A DNA stretch of 64,000 bases from Mixta mediterraneensis (GTDB taxonomy: Bacteria; Pseudomonadota; Gammaproteobacteria; Enterobacterales; Enterobacteriaceae), in NCBI RefSeq assembly GCF_014946725.1, contig NZ_JACFXY010000014.1, positions 39,581 through 103,580 of the forward strand, read 5' to 3'. Shown here piece by piece: positions 36,044-43,935 of the stretch; position 1 is the stretch's first letter, and each line of letters starts with the position of its first letter. The notes beneath the pieces are model-generated. The model had not been told where the DNA came from, searched no databases, and worked only from the letters and a program-made list of their open reading frames with translations. A program made the position numbers and the translations under genes.

Positions 36044-36064
36044 GGCGGGCTGGTCCCGCCTTTT
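36044..36064 (+). terminator. terminator after ORF6N gene 1
   Basis: GGCGGG-CTGGT-CCCGCC followed by TTTT. It closes cassette 1 just before promoter 2. Confidence 0.85.
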
Positions 36065-36078
36065 CGATGGGGATAGAA

Positions 36079-36108
36079 TTGACAGCCTTATTTGTCCGGG
36101 GCTATAGT
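36079..36108 (+). promoter_or_regulatory. promoter of C4-like RNA 2
   Basis: TTGACA (36079-36084), 18-base spacer, TATAGT (36103-36108), the same as promoter 1. Confidence 0.85.
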
Positions 36109-36114
36109 TCCCGT

Positions 36115-36192
36115 GCAGCCGCAAAATCGGCTGTCGGGATTTGCACCCCGGTTATCTGAAAAGGCGCATACCACGCCAGGCGTGGTTTTTTT
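36115..36192 (+). ncRNA. C4-like antisense RNA 2
   Basis: It has the same fold as RNA 1, but the loop box a reads ATTTGCAC (36139-36146) instead of ATTGGAAC. Box b CTGAAAAGG (36156-36164) and the terminator hairpin (36170-36186 plus T-run) are unchanged. Its target GTGCAAA (36275-36281) and mimic TTTGCAC (36307-36313) carry the matching changes, so pairing is kept within the cassette and weakened between cassettes. Confidence 0.82.
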
Positions 36193-36352
36193 ATGCGCAA
36201 AGCACAGTCACATCAAAATTATGGTGGGGCGTGCGGGGCAGCCGAAAGGCTGGCCGGGTCCTTTTCAGCCGGTAGTGCAAACCCTGTACGTCTCACCACC
36301 CTATGATTTGCACCTGACGGTGGTGATTAACCTAACTGAAAAGGTAAATCCC
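36193..36352 (+). promoter_or_regulatory. structured target leader of ORF6N gene 2
   Basis: Same arrangement as leader 1: b' CCTTTTCAG 36260-36268, a' GTGCAAA 36275-36281, a'' TTTGCAC 36307-36313 in the loop of the CACCACC/GGTGGTG hairpin, b'' CTGAAAAGG 36336-36344 over the Shine-Dalgarno. No other gene is present in the 333 bp between the two ORF6N genes. Confidence 0.75.
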
Positions 36353-37015
36353 ATGCAAAATGAAATCTCAGTCGAAAGCCTTGCCCCGATCACGCACAAT
36401 CAGATTCCTGTTATCACAACTGAATTGCTTGCGCAGCTCTATCGCGTTGATGTGAATAACATCCAGCAGAATCATAAGAGAAATGTGGATCGCTTCATTG
36501 AAGGAAAGCACTATTATAAAGCCATCCGTGAAGAACTGAAAAGTTTGCGACTGACTAATAGTCAGTTGCAAATTTCCCCCAAAGCTCGCACCCTCATTCT
36601 CTGGACAGAACGCGGTGCTGCCCGCCATGCGAAAATGCTCGAAACTGACCAGGCATGGGAAGTGTTTGAAAGGCTGGAGGACTGTTATTTTTGCGAGCGT
36701 TCGGGCAGTGCCAGGGGCTGCGGCGGCACGCCTTCACTGCTCGTCACACCTGATTCCGTGCCACATCCGACCACACTGCATTTTGAAGCTTCTGAACCGG
36801 TGCTGACTGTCAGTGGTTGCGCCGTTTCACAGCTAAATGCACTGTTTGGTACAGTGGAATATCTGGAACATACGATGTGGCCACATCTGCGCAATTTGTT
36901 TCCGGAACTGGACCGCAGCTATGCCAGTGCGTTTGACACTGCACATATGCTTTTGTCGCTGTTGCGGGATACGCGGCGGGCGTGCCGGAAGCAGACTAGG
37001 GTGGTGAAGAAATAG
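36353..37015 (+). CDS. ORF6N-domain antirepressor-like DNA-binding protein 2
   Basis: A 220-residue paralogue of the protein at 35348. The first ~26 residues and everything after LILWTERGAARHAK are nearly identical; between them the ORF6N region is clearly different (LYRVDVNNIQQNHKRNVDRFIEGKHYYKAIREELKS-like instead of LYETEPVRIRQNYTRNENRF-like). Divergence is therefore confined to the part expected to recognise DNA. It has the same start context with AAAAGG as both Shine-Dalgarno and box b''. Function inferred as for protein 1. Confidence 0.82.
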   Translation: MQNEISVESLAPITHNQIPVITTELLAQLYRVDVNNIQQNHKRNVDRFIEGKHYYKAIREELKSLRLTNSQLQISPKARTLILWTERGAARHAKMLETDQAWEVFERLEDCYFCERSGSARGCGGTPSLLVTPDSVPHPTTLHFEASEPVLTVSGCAVSQLNALFGTVEYLEHTMWPHLRNLFPELDRSYASAFDTAHMLLSLLRDTRRACRKQTRVVKK

Positions 37016-37024
37016 ACATATTAC

Positions 37025-37069
37025 CCGGTGTGCCGTAAAGCCCGTCCTTCAGGGCGGGGAGGATGTCAA
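37025..37069 (+). mobile_element. 45-bp insertion resembling an IS200/IS605 right end
   Basis: This segment is present in cassette 2 and absent from the matching place in cassette 1 (36029). It contains GCCCGTCCTTCAGGGCGGGG, a subterminal hairpin typical of IS200/IS605-type right ends, ends GTCAA, and follows TTAC (37021-37024), a known cleavage tetranucleotide in that family. It has no transposase. Probably a relic or a minimal palindromic element. Confidence 0.6.
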
Positions 37070-37084
37070 GAATCCTCGACTGGA

Positions 37085-37105
37085 GGCGGGCTGGTCCCGC
37101 CTTTT
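37085..37105 (+). terminator. terminator after ORF6N gene 2
   Basis: GGCGGG-CTGGT-CCCGCC plus TTTT, the second copy of the terminator at 36044. Confidence 0.85.
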
Positions 37106-37148
37106 CGATGTTGTCGGGCTAAAGTGTTCAGGCACCTTTTTTTTGCCG

Positions 37149-37433
37149 TTATGCCGTCTTGATGATTTTAATCATCGCACAGAGCTGTGTTTTTGCCTCG
37201 TCACTTAGTAACAACAATTCCGGGTGCTTATTAAGGTCCGACGTTATCCCCAGAGCATGATAAATCTTACCCAAATCTGACAGCGTCATTGACTGATCAG
37301 ACCATTGTTCCAAACAGCGACGAAGTCTTGACACGCTAATAGACGTTTTTGCCGACAATTCATTATAACTGATGTGTTTTTCAGACATTTTATTACGGAT
37401 GATTCTGATTGTGACTGATTCGTAGCTTTTCAT
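37149..37433 (-). CDS. small helix-turn-helix regulator
   Basis: A 94-residue XRE-like protein: MKSYESVTIRIIRNKMSEKHISYNELSAKTSISVSRLRRCLEQ gives a clear helix-turn-helix at about residues 20-45. It is AT-rich compared with the structural genes and divergent from the small ORF at 37675 across a 240-bp AT-rich gap. Target unknown; it sits between the C4 cassettes and the late-gene activator, so a role in late or cassette control is possible. Confidence 0.7.
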   Translation of the reverse strand: MKSYESVTIRIIRNKMSEKHISYNELSAKTSISVSRLRRCLEQWSDQSMTLSDLGKIYHALGITSDLNKHPELLLLSDEAKTQLCAMIKIIKTA

Positions 37434-37674
37434 TTGCGCAAAAATGAGTAAAAAAATAGGTTAATACACATCGACTGTGTAAATGCAGTTAAAAGTGATT
37501 TTGTTTCTATCAATTTTTTTTGAGTGCGCTAATATATGTTCGAGTAATTAAACCGCAAGTGATGCTGCAACATACAAGAACATTCTAAGCAGATTCTGGC
37601 ATTTTCTAAACAATTGTCGTCTTTTCATTAAACACCGGGGAATACTTCCTATCTTTATTTTGAAAAGAGTATTC

Positions 37675-37929
37675 ATGATGAAAGGTAAAAAACAAAATGG
37701 TGCTTGGCTGAAATTTTATTGTGCGCTCAAAAAAAACGACGCAAAAATTACAAATAAATGTATCAGGCCAGATTTACTAACGGAATTAGTTGAGATTAAG
37801 AGAATTTGTCTGATATCGCGTATTGCATCAGACAATGCTGAGAAATGCGATCTGGCCTTGGTTACAGACTGGATCGCTGAATTATCTTCAGATTTAGTTG
37901 CAAGATTTGAGCAACATCAACGGCTGTGA
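37675..37929 (+). CDS. small phage protein, unknown function
   Basis: An 84-residue protein (MMKGKKQNGAWLKFYCALKKND, then a helical Leu/Ile-rich C-terminus). AAGAG lies before ATG 37675. It converges with the ogr-like gene, six bases apart. No family is recognised; the location is where P2-like phages keep accessory genes close to cos. Confidence 0.6.
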   Translation: MMKGKKQNGAWLKFYCALKKNDAKITNKCIRPDLLTELVEIKRICLISRIASDNAEKCDLALVTDWIAELSSDLVARFEQHQRL

Positions 37930-37934
37930 CGGTT

Positions 37935-38201
37935 TTATACAGATGAGCGCTGCAGAAGGTTCAGCGCTATCTGCTTCTGAACAGGAGACATGCTTTTAAT
38001 TACATTTTGCAGCAAAATATCGCCAGTTTTCGCACTGGGACTGATAGTGTGTGAAAATGTCAGATTCATCACAAAAGTGTGGCCACACTCAACATCTGAA
38101 CAAGCGCAATAAATATCAGCAATGTCCCGATGCTTACGGTTTGTCTTACGAACAATTGCCTGAGAACCGCACTCAGTGCATAAAATTTTTAACACGCGCA
38201 T
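37935..38201 (-). CDS. Ogr/Delta-like late-gene activator
   Basis: An 88-residue zinc-finger protein. Cysteines are spaced as in P2 Ogr: C-x2-C (LCTECGS) and C-x4-C (CSDVECGHTF) with the typical LTFSHTISPS sequence behind. Ogr proteins recruit RNA polymerase to late promoters through the alpha subunit. Start 38201 (MRVLKILCTEC) follows family length. In P2 ogr lies next to D and attP; here it is placed downstream of the portal gene on the same strand, 50 bases away. Confidence 0.85.
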   Translation of the reverse strand: MRVLKILCTECGSQAIVRKTNRKHRDIADIYCACSDVECGHTFVMNLTFSHTISPSAKTGDILLQNVIKSMSPVQKQIALNLLQRSSV

Positions 38202-38251
38202 GTTTGCGGCTCCGGCGTTGTAAATGTGCTTGGATTTTATCCGATTACGCC

Positions 38252-39283
38252 TCATACCGCATCCCTGTTCTTTGATTGCCGGGAAAATTTCAGGTGAAGG
38301 TGTTCCGGCACATCTGGATCACCGTTCACCGCATTCATCAACCTCCGCTGAAGGGGTAATACCTCGTTTTTCTTATAGGTGGCTTCCACTTTGGTCGGGT
38401 CTCCAAGCCCAGCGGCGTTCTGCGGGATAATGCCAGCCAGCCCGGCAGGGAAGCGGTGCGCGTTCAGCACGTCCTGTGCGCTGATGTTCTTCACGTTGGC
38501 AAATTCATCTTTCGCGCCAATACCCCCCATCTGGATAAACTGCACGCCTTCCTTATCGCCGCCAGGGATATTCACCAGAATGGTGCTGAAGTTGCCGATC
38601 CCCTTGCTGTTGGCCAGCTGCTGCTCAATCTCTTCTTCCACTTCATCCGTCATGTTCGGGTCCGTGGTGTAAAGAATGCCGCCGGTATGCGCGCCGTTGT
38701 GATAATACCGGCGGCGGAAAATCACCGCTTCGCTGTTAAGCAGCGCGGAGTGAATGCCGCCGATATAATCCGGAAGGCCGTAAATCTGCTGCTGCGGGTC
38801 GTACATCCGGATAAAAATCACATCCTCTTCGTCGTAAACCAGCGGTTCGCCATGCTGCAAAACCACAAATTCCCCGTCACGACGACGACGCATGTACAGC
38901 CCCGGCATGGGTTCCAGCGCGATAACATCGCCCCAGCCGTTGCGAATTTTGACGATCCCTAAATCACCAAAGGTCAGGAAGTCCATTGTCCCGGCTTCCA
39001 GTTCGTCATGTGACAGCCCGCCGCCGACATAATCTGACAGCACCATATTTTTGCGCGCGTGAATAATGCCGCCGTGCTGGCCGTTCAGGTTAATCAGCTG
39101 CGCCAGTGCCAGCCGGTCAATTGGCAGGCTGTAATGGTCATAGTCGTTGTCATACCATACGTCGCGGTAATCGGTGCCGGTGGTCAGCACGGGTTCAGGC
39201 TTGCCGAAGCGCAGTACCGACATTTTGCGATTGCTCGTCTTTTGCTGTGCGCCGCTGGCGCGTTGCTTATATCGTTTTTTCAT
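38252..39283 (-). CDS. Q: portal protein (gpQ)
   Basis: A 343-residue phage portal protein of the P2 Q family that forms the DNA-entry vertex. Blocks seen are MSVLRFGKPEPVL, DYYDHYSLPIDRLALAQL-like sequence after residue 50, HARKNMVLSDYVGGG and the C-terminal NAAGLGDPTKVEATYKKNEV. Start 39283 is just inside the terminase stop (ATGA overlap), so the two are coupled. It belongs to the leftward late operon P-Q-ogr. Confidence 0.93.
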   Translation of the reverse strand: MKKRYKQRASGAQQKTSNRKMSVLRFGKPEPVLTTGTDYRDVWYDNDYDHYSLPIDRLALAQLINLNGQHGGIIHARKNMVLSDYVGGGLSHDELEAGTMDFLTFGDLGIVKIRNGWGDVIALEPMPGLYMRRRRDGEFVVLQHGEPLVYDEEDVIFIRMYDPQQQIYGLPDYIGGIHSALLNSEAVIFRRRYYHNGAHTGGILYTTDPNMTDEVEEEIEQQLANSKGIGNFSTILVNIPGGDKEGVQFIQMGGIGAKDEFANVKNISAQDVLNAHRFPAGLAGIIPQNAAGLGDPTKVEATYKKNEVLPLQRRLMNAVNGDPDVPEHLHLKFSRQSKNRDAV

Positions 39284-41061
39284 GCTGCCTTCTGAAACTT
39301 CCATTTGGATTTAGGTTTGTGCTCGTAGTTGAGCGGCTCATTGTCCAGACCGTGCATAATTGCCCAGGCTGCCTCTGCGTGGCCGGTTTCTGCCGTGCGG
39401 TCAGCAACGAATGTCACTGCACTCCCTGATTTTGTGACGGCGCGCCGGATGGACATAAAGGACGCGGCCACCTCTTTCAGATCCGCATCCCATTCAATGC
39501 GCCCGCTTTCAATCACGTCTGCCGCTTTGAGTACCAGACGATTTTTAGTGCTCAGGTCGTAGCGGATAGGTTTCAGCACGCGCATGGCAAAGGGGTGAAT
39601 GTTGTCATAAACGCCCTGGCCGATGCCGGTCACGTCTACGCCCAGATAGGTGAAGTTGTACCGGCCAAAGAGTTTTTTGATCTCGCTGGCCTGATGGCGG
39701 AAGTTCATGCCGCGCCAGTTGATGATAGCCAGCACACGGAACTTCTCACCGGCCAGCACCGGCGGGGCCATAATCACAAAAGTTGACAGGTCGCCGGAGC
39801 GTGCCGGGTCATAACCGCCCCATACGGGACGCTCACCATACGGGCGACGGGCTTTGGGGTCATGGTCCTGCCAGAACGTCACATCAGTGCCGCATTTCTC
39901 CAGGTCGCTGAAGCTGAACACCGCGTCTTTACTGTCCACAAACACGCACATATACAGCATGTTAAAAGTGTCTTTGCTGTAGCGGTTGCGCAGCTTCTCG
40001 ATGCTGGCCAGATTGAAGCCATTGGCAATGGCATCTTCCATTGTGATGACGTATCGCCATTGGCCATCCGGGCAGAGTCGGCCACCGTCCCGCAGGGCAT
40101 CGAATCCCGGAAATACTACGGCAGCGCGCTTTTTACTGCCTTTCTTCCACTCTTCACCCGTCCAGAACGGGTAAGCCTGGTGCGTCTTGGCCGACGGTGT
40201 TGAAAAGTAGGTGGTGCGCCACTTGTCGTGCGTGGCCATTGCAGACGCGACTTCATTAAGCCTGGCGAAGTTTGGCACCCAGAAATATTCGTCACAATAG
40301 AGGTGGCCGCTGTATGACTGCGCCGTATTCTTGTTTGTGGACAGAAAGCGCAGCTCTGCACCATTGCTCAGGCGGATAGGGTTGCCGGTGAGCGTGATGC
40401 CGAAGTATTCCTGTGCAATGTTGACGATATATGAGCGGAAAACCTCCGCCTGCGCGCGCGAAGCGGAAAGGAAAATCTGCGGGTCGCCGGCCTGCACGGC
40501 ATTTTCAAACGCCTCAAAAGCAAAATACCAGGTCGCACCGATCTGGCGGCTTTTAAGTATGTTACGTACCTGCTGGCTGATGTTCAGGCGCAGGTGTTTC
40601 TGGTAGCCAAACAGGTGTTCTTCAGCCCATAAGTTCAGGTCGTCTTCCGTCAGCCCGGAGATGTCGTTTTTATTGTATTTGCGCTTACTACGCGGATGGT
40701 CTCCTTCCTCTTCGCTGCCGCCGTTGCTGCTGCCTGCGGATGCCGGACGTGCGGCGGCCAGCTTCTCTTTGTGTTTGTTGTGCTGCGTGCGCAGCTTGAC
40801 CGCATGGGCAATCAGTTGATCCAGTTCTTTCAGTTCCAGTTCTGTTTTGCCATCGCGCCCGGTCAGCAGCTGGATGCGGCGCTCTATCGCATCTTCAGAG
40901 CTTTCGTGGCTCAGCATAGCTGCCCAGCCTTCCTTTTCAGCCCAGTAATAAATAATCCGCGCATTCGGCAGATTTAATTCACTGGCAATTTCCTTCGGCG
41001 TATATCGCCTTAAATACAGGGCGCGCGCAACGCCGCGTAATTCTTCGCTGTATTTAGCCAT
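39280..41061 (-). CDS. P: terminase large (ATPase) subunit (gpP)
   Basis: A 593-residue packaging motor of the P2 P family. An N-terminal helix-turn-helix (YTPKEIASELNLPNARIIYYW) precedes a basic linker, the ATPase domain with a Walker A-like SRQIGATWYFAFEAFE (about 172-187) and CDEYFWV (Walker B region), and the nuclease-type C-terminal domain (VDVTGIGQGVYD). It is the first gene of the leftward late operon, opposite the capsid operon. Confidence 0.94.
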   Translation of the reverse strand: MAKYSEELRGVARALYLRRYTPKEIASELNLPNARIIYYWAEKEGWAAMLSHESSEDAIERRIQLLTGRDGKTELELKELDQLIAHAVKLRTQHNKHKEKLAAARPASAGSSNGGSEEEGDHPRSKRKYNKNDISGLTEDDLNLWAEEHLFGYQKHLRLNISQQVRNILKSRQIGATWYFAFEAFENAVQAGDPQIFLSASRAQAEVFRSYIVNIAQEYFGITLTGNPIRLSNGAELRFLSTNKNTAQSYSGHLYCDEYFWVPNFARLNEVASAMATHDKWRTTYFSTPSAKTHQAYPFWTGEEWKKGSKKRAAVVFPGFDALRDGGRLCPDGQWRYVITMEDAIANGFNLASIEKLRNRYSKDTFNMLYMCVFVDSKDAVFSFSDLEKCGTDVTFWQDHDPKARRPYGERPVWGGYDPARSGDLSTFVIMAPPVLAGEKFRVLAIINWRGMNFRHQASEIKKLFGRYNFTYLGVDVTGIGQGVYDNIHPFAMRVLKPIRYDLSTKNRLVLKAADVIESGRIEWDADLKEVAASFMSIRRAVTKSGSAVTFVADRTAETGHAEAAWAIMHGLDNEPLNYEHKPKSKWKFQKAA

Positions 41062-41246
41062 TCGTTAATTTCATTCCTTTGTGTGTCTGCTGGCTATTAT
41101 GCCGCCCGAATGAAAATAAAAATCCCGCCACGATTCTTATCCGTTCGACTAAATAACGTTATCCGAATGTATTGGAATTCAAACGGGTGCAGCGGCGATT
41201 TAAATTATTAATAATGTCTCTGCTGTTACGGAGGGCGAAAAAATAT
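41062..41246. promoter_or_regulatory. divergent late promoter region (P-Q / O-N-M)
   Basis: The 185 bp between divergent late genes must hold two Ogr-dependent late promoters. One sequence at about 41167-41184 (TGT, 12 bases, ACG) is one base off the TGT-N12-ACA activator consensus. It is not enough to assign a site firmly. Confidence 0.4.
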
Positions 41247-42059
41247 ATGTCGCAGTTAAGCACTGACTGGCTGTGTATTGCCACCGAAGGGGACACGGTA
41301 GACCGCAGGGAGTTAAAGCAAGAATGGTTAATTGATGCTGCCGAAACTTATAACCCTGATTTATACGCTGCACTGATTTGGCCGGAGCATGAACGCGATT
41401 ACGGAAATCTTGGCAGCGTTAAAGAGGTTATGGCGCAGGAAGGTGATGACGGGCTGGTCAGGCTGTATGCCCGAATCAGTCCGAACAGCCAGCTGATTGA
41501 AGCCAATAACCGCGATCAGCTTCTTTATTTTTCGGTAGAGCTGACTGAGGGCGGCGACTTTCGCGGAACGGGGCGTTCCTATCTTGAAGGGCTGGGGGCG
41601 ACTGATTCGCCCGCCAGTGTCGGCACAACACGCATGCGCTTCAGTAAGCGTAAAAAAATTGAATCCGGTTATTACCGCTATAAGTTTGGCCGGGATGGAA
41701 AAGTTAAACAGGAATCAGAAATGAAAGACTGGCAAAAATTGTTTGGTATTAAATCGAAAAAATTCACTGAAGATGACTTGAATACTGATGCGCCTGAAGA
41801 CGGCGACAAATTACAGGCGCTGGCTGAAGCCCTGAATAATCTGGAAGGTCGAGTGTCTGCAATCGAAACACAGCTGGCTTCCACGCAGGAAGATGTGGAT
41901 ACCATTGCCGAAGTGGTGGATACACAGGAATTTGCAACGCTGCGTGAAAATATCGGGGCAGTCATTAAAAACTTTGGAAAGCTGGATAACAAGATTACAC
42001 AGCTGCCTGAGCGTAAGCCCGGCGATAAGCAGGAAAGCCACAAATTTAAATTCATCTAA
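41247..42059 (+). CDS. O: capsid scaffolding protein/protease (gpO)
   Basis: A 270-residue P2 O-type protein: N-terminal serine-protease domain (LIDAAETYNPDLYAALIWPEHERDYGNLG) and C-terminal coiled-coil scaffold (LAEALNNLEGRVSAIETQLASTQEDVDTI). It guides procapsid assembly and matures the head proteins. ATG 41247 (MSQLSTDWLC) follows GGAGGG and matches family starts; an upstream in-frame ATG at 41172 is less likely. Confidence 0.92.
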   Translation: MSQLSTDWLCIATEGDTVDRRELKQEWLIDAAETYNPDLYAALIWPEHERDYGNLGSVKEVMAQEGDDGLVRLYARISPNSQLIEANNRDQLLYFSVELTEGGDFRGTGRSYLEGLGATDSPASVGTTRMRFSKRKKIESGYYRYKFGRDGKVKQESEMKDWQKLFGIKSKKFTEDDLNTDAPEDGDKLQALAEALNNLEGRVSAIETQLASTQEDVDTIAEVVDTQEFATLRENIGAVIKNFGKLDNKITQLPERKPGDKQESHKFKFI

Positions 42060-42115
42060 TTTCGCCTTCGTCAGGGAAGTTTCTATAAGTCGCATTATTT
42101 GCGAGAGGGTTATTT

Positions 42116-43135
42116 ATGCAATTAAACAAAACGGCGCGTATGTTTGCCGCTGCTTATGCTGCCGGTCTGGCGAAAAATTACGGCGTGGAGAGTGCGGGCC
42201 GTTATTTCGCACTGTCCGATCCGCAGGAAATTGTCCTGCGCTCCGCCATGCTGGAATCCGTTGAGTTTCTCAACCTGATCACCGCGCTGGATGTCGATCA
42301 GCTGTCCGGCCAAGTGGTGTCTGTTGGTGCATCCGCGCTGTATACGGGCCGCAGCGAAACCGGACGTTTTACGCGCCGCATCGGCGTCAGTGGCAACGAC
42401 TACAAGTTGCACGAAACGGATTCCTGCACGGCGCTGCTGTGGTCGCTGCTTTCGGTCTGGGCTAACGCCGGTCAGGAAGAGGAATTTTTCCAGAAGGTTC
42501 AGGAGTTTTCTAACGCTACGTTTGCACTGGATATGCTGCGTATTGGCTTTAACGGCAAAACCGTAGCAGCAACTACCGATGCTGAAAAAAATCCAAACGG
42601 CGAAGACGTCAATATTGGCTGGCATGAGCGCATGAAAGGCTTTGAAAGCGGCAAGCAAATCATCACCGATGCGGTAACGCTGGGTGAGGGTGGTGACTAC
42701 CGTTCGCTGGATGCGATGGCGTCAGACCTGATTAACACCAAAATTCCACAGCAGTACCGCAGCGATCCGCGTCTGGTGGTGCTGGTCGGAGCCGACCTGG
42801 TGGCGGCGGAGCAATACCGCCTGTATCAGGCAGCAGACCGTCCGACGGAGAAAATTGCTGCCCAGATGCTGGCATCCACCATTGCCGGGCGTCAGGCCAT
42901 CGTACCGCCGTTCATGCCGGGCAAGCGCATGATCGTGACGCCGCTTTCGAACCTGCACATCTACACGCAGCGCGGTACACGTCAGCGTAAGTTTGAATTC
43001 GTTGAAGACCGCAAGCAGTACGAAAACAAGTACCTGCGCATGGAAGGGTATGCCGTTGAGGAACCTGAACTGTACGCGGCGTTTGATGAAAGCACCGTCA
43101 CTATCGGCAATGTGGCTGAACCGGCAGAGGGCTGA
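42116..43135 (+). CDS. N: major capsid protein (gpN)
   Basis: A 339-residue HK97-fold capsid protein of the P2 N family. Recognisable blocks are MQLNKTARMFAAAYAAGLAK, ETDSCTALLWSLLSVWAN, VVLVGADLVAAEQYRLY and PFMPGKRMIVTPLSNLHIY. It follows the scaffold gene by 56 bases with GAGAGG before the start. Length is close to P2 N. Confidence 0.94.
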   Translation: MQLNKTARMFAAAYAAGLAKNYGVESAGRYFALSDPQEIVLRSAMLESVEFLNLITALDVDQLSGQVVSVGASALYTGRSETGRFTRRIGVSGNDYKLHETDSCTALLWSLLSVWANAGQEEEFFQKVQEFSNATFALDMLRIGFNGKTVAATTDAEKNPNGEDVNIGWHERMKGFESGKQIITDAVTLGEGGDYRSLDAMASDLINTKIPQQYRSDPRLVVLVGADLVAAEQYRLYQAADRPTEKIAAQMLASTIAGRQAIVPPFMPGKRMIVTPLSNLHIYTQRGTRQRKFEFVEDRKQYENKYLRMEGYAVEEPELYAAFDESTVTIGNVAEPAEG

Positions 43136-43138
43136 TAA

Positions 43139-43840
43139 ATGCGCCTTTCACCCGCACAGCGCCACAGCCAGCGCATTGCCATGCAGCAGCAACTGGCGCG
43201 GCTTGAAGCAATTAATACCGCTGACAGCCTGCACATGCAGATACAGGAAATTGAAGCGGATGTGGTACGCCTGCGCAGCCTCGATATGACGGCTGACCGC
43301 GTGGAAATGAAACGCGATGTCCTTCTGCCAAAGTGGCTTCCGACCGTGGAAAGTTATCTTGAGCTGGGGAAGGTGTACGCCAATCCGGTGTTTGCCTGGT
43401 GCGTTATCTGGCTGTTTGACGTAGGCCAGTTCGATCAGGCGCTGGACTGGGCTGACATCGCTGTTGAACAGCAGCAGGAAACGCCGGGCAACTTCCGTAC
43501 CCGCTTCCCGGCTTTCGTCGCCGATCAGATGCTGGAATGGGCAGAGCAGGCTAGTCAGGCGGGTGAAGGCCTTGAGCCGTATTTCTCGCGCACGTTTGAG
43601 AACGTGACGCAGCGCTGGCGGCTGCACGAAGAAATTACCGCCAAATGGTTCAAATTCGCGGGGCTTCTGCTGCTGCGTGATGAATCAGGACAGGCGCGGG
43701 CGGCGGCGTCAGATAGCGTCGAAACGCTGTCTGAGGCTGACCGGCTGCTGGCGGCCGCCGAGGCGAAGTATCACAGAGCAGGCGTAAGCACGATGCGTAA
43801 GACGATTGCGGCGCGCATCCGGGCGCTTACGGCTGAATAA
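43139..43840 (+). CDS. M: terminase small (endonuclease) subunit (gpM)
   Basis: A 233-residue P2 M-type subunit that, with P, cuts concatemers at cos. The N-terminus MRLSPAQRHSQRIAMQQQL and the block KWLPTVESYLELGKVYANPVFAWCVIWLFDVG are family typical. It starts three bases after the capsid gene. Confidence 0.92.
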   Translation: MRLSPAQRHSQRIAMQQQLARLEAINTADSLHMQIQEIEADVVRLRSLDMTADRVEMKRDVLLPKWLPTVESYLELGKVYANPVFAWCVIWLFDVGQFDQALDWADIAVEQQQETPGNFRTRFPAFVADQMLEWAEQASQAGEGLEPYFSRTFENVTQRWRLHEEITAKWFKFAGLLLLRDESGQARAAASDSVETLSEADRLLAAAEAKYHRAGVSTMRKTIAARIRALTAE

Positions 43841-43935
43841 CGACTACCGCAAGCCGGGTGAGCGCGGATGAGGGCAGAACACGCAGTGTAATGCGCCGTG
43901 GATTCCGGTCAGCCCACCTTTTTACGGGGGAATTT

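Larger units (their letters stand above)
35050..37110 (+). repeat. tandem duplication of the C4-ORF6N cassette (about 1 kb units)
   Basis: Unit 1 (about 35066-36068) and unit 2 (about 36070-37110) each hold promoter, C4-like RNA, leader, ORF6N gene and a GGCGGG/CCCGCC terminator. They are nearly identical except for the recognition boxes, the N-terminal half of the protein and a 45-bp insertion in unit 2. Confidence 0.93.

Noticed and set aside
35066..37110. CRISPR-like or satellite repeat
   Set aside because: There are two ~1-kb gene cassettes, not short repeats with spacers.
37016..38250. Phage cos site
   Set aside because: Expected between gene A and Q by P2 order, but no sequence resembling the P2 cos core could be recognised; GC-rich hairpins here are terminators or the 45-bp insertion.
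38051..39429. Several plus-strand ORFs over the portal and terminase genes
   Set aside because: They are shadows of the leftward P-Q genes, which have clear family matches.
41167..41184. Ogr-binding site TGT-N12-ACA in the divergent late region
   Set aside because: One base off the consensus and no companion site; not strong enough to list as a site.
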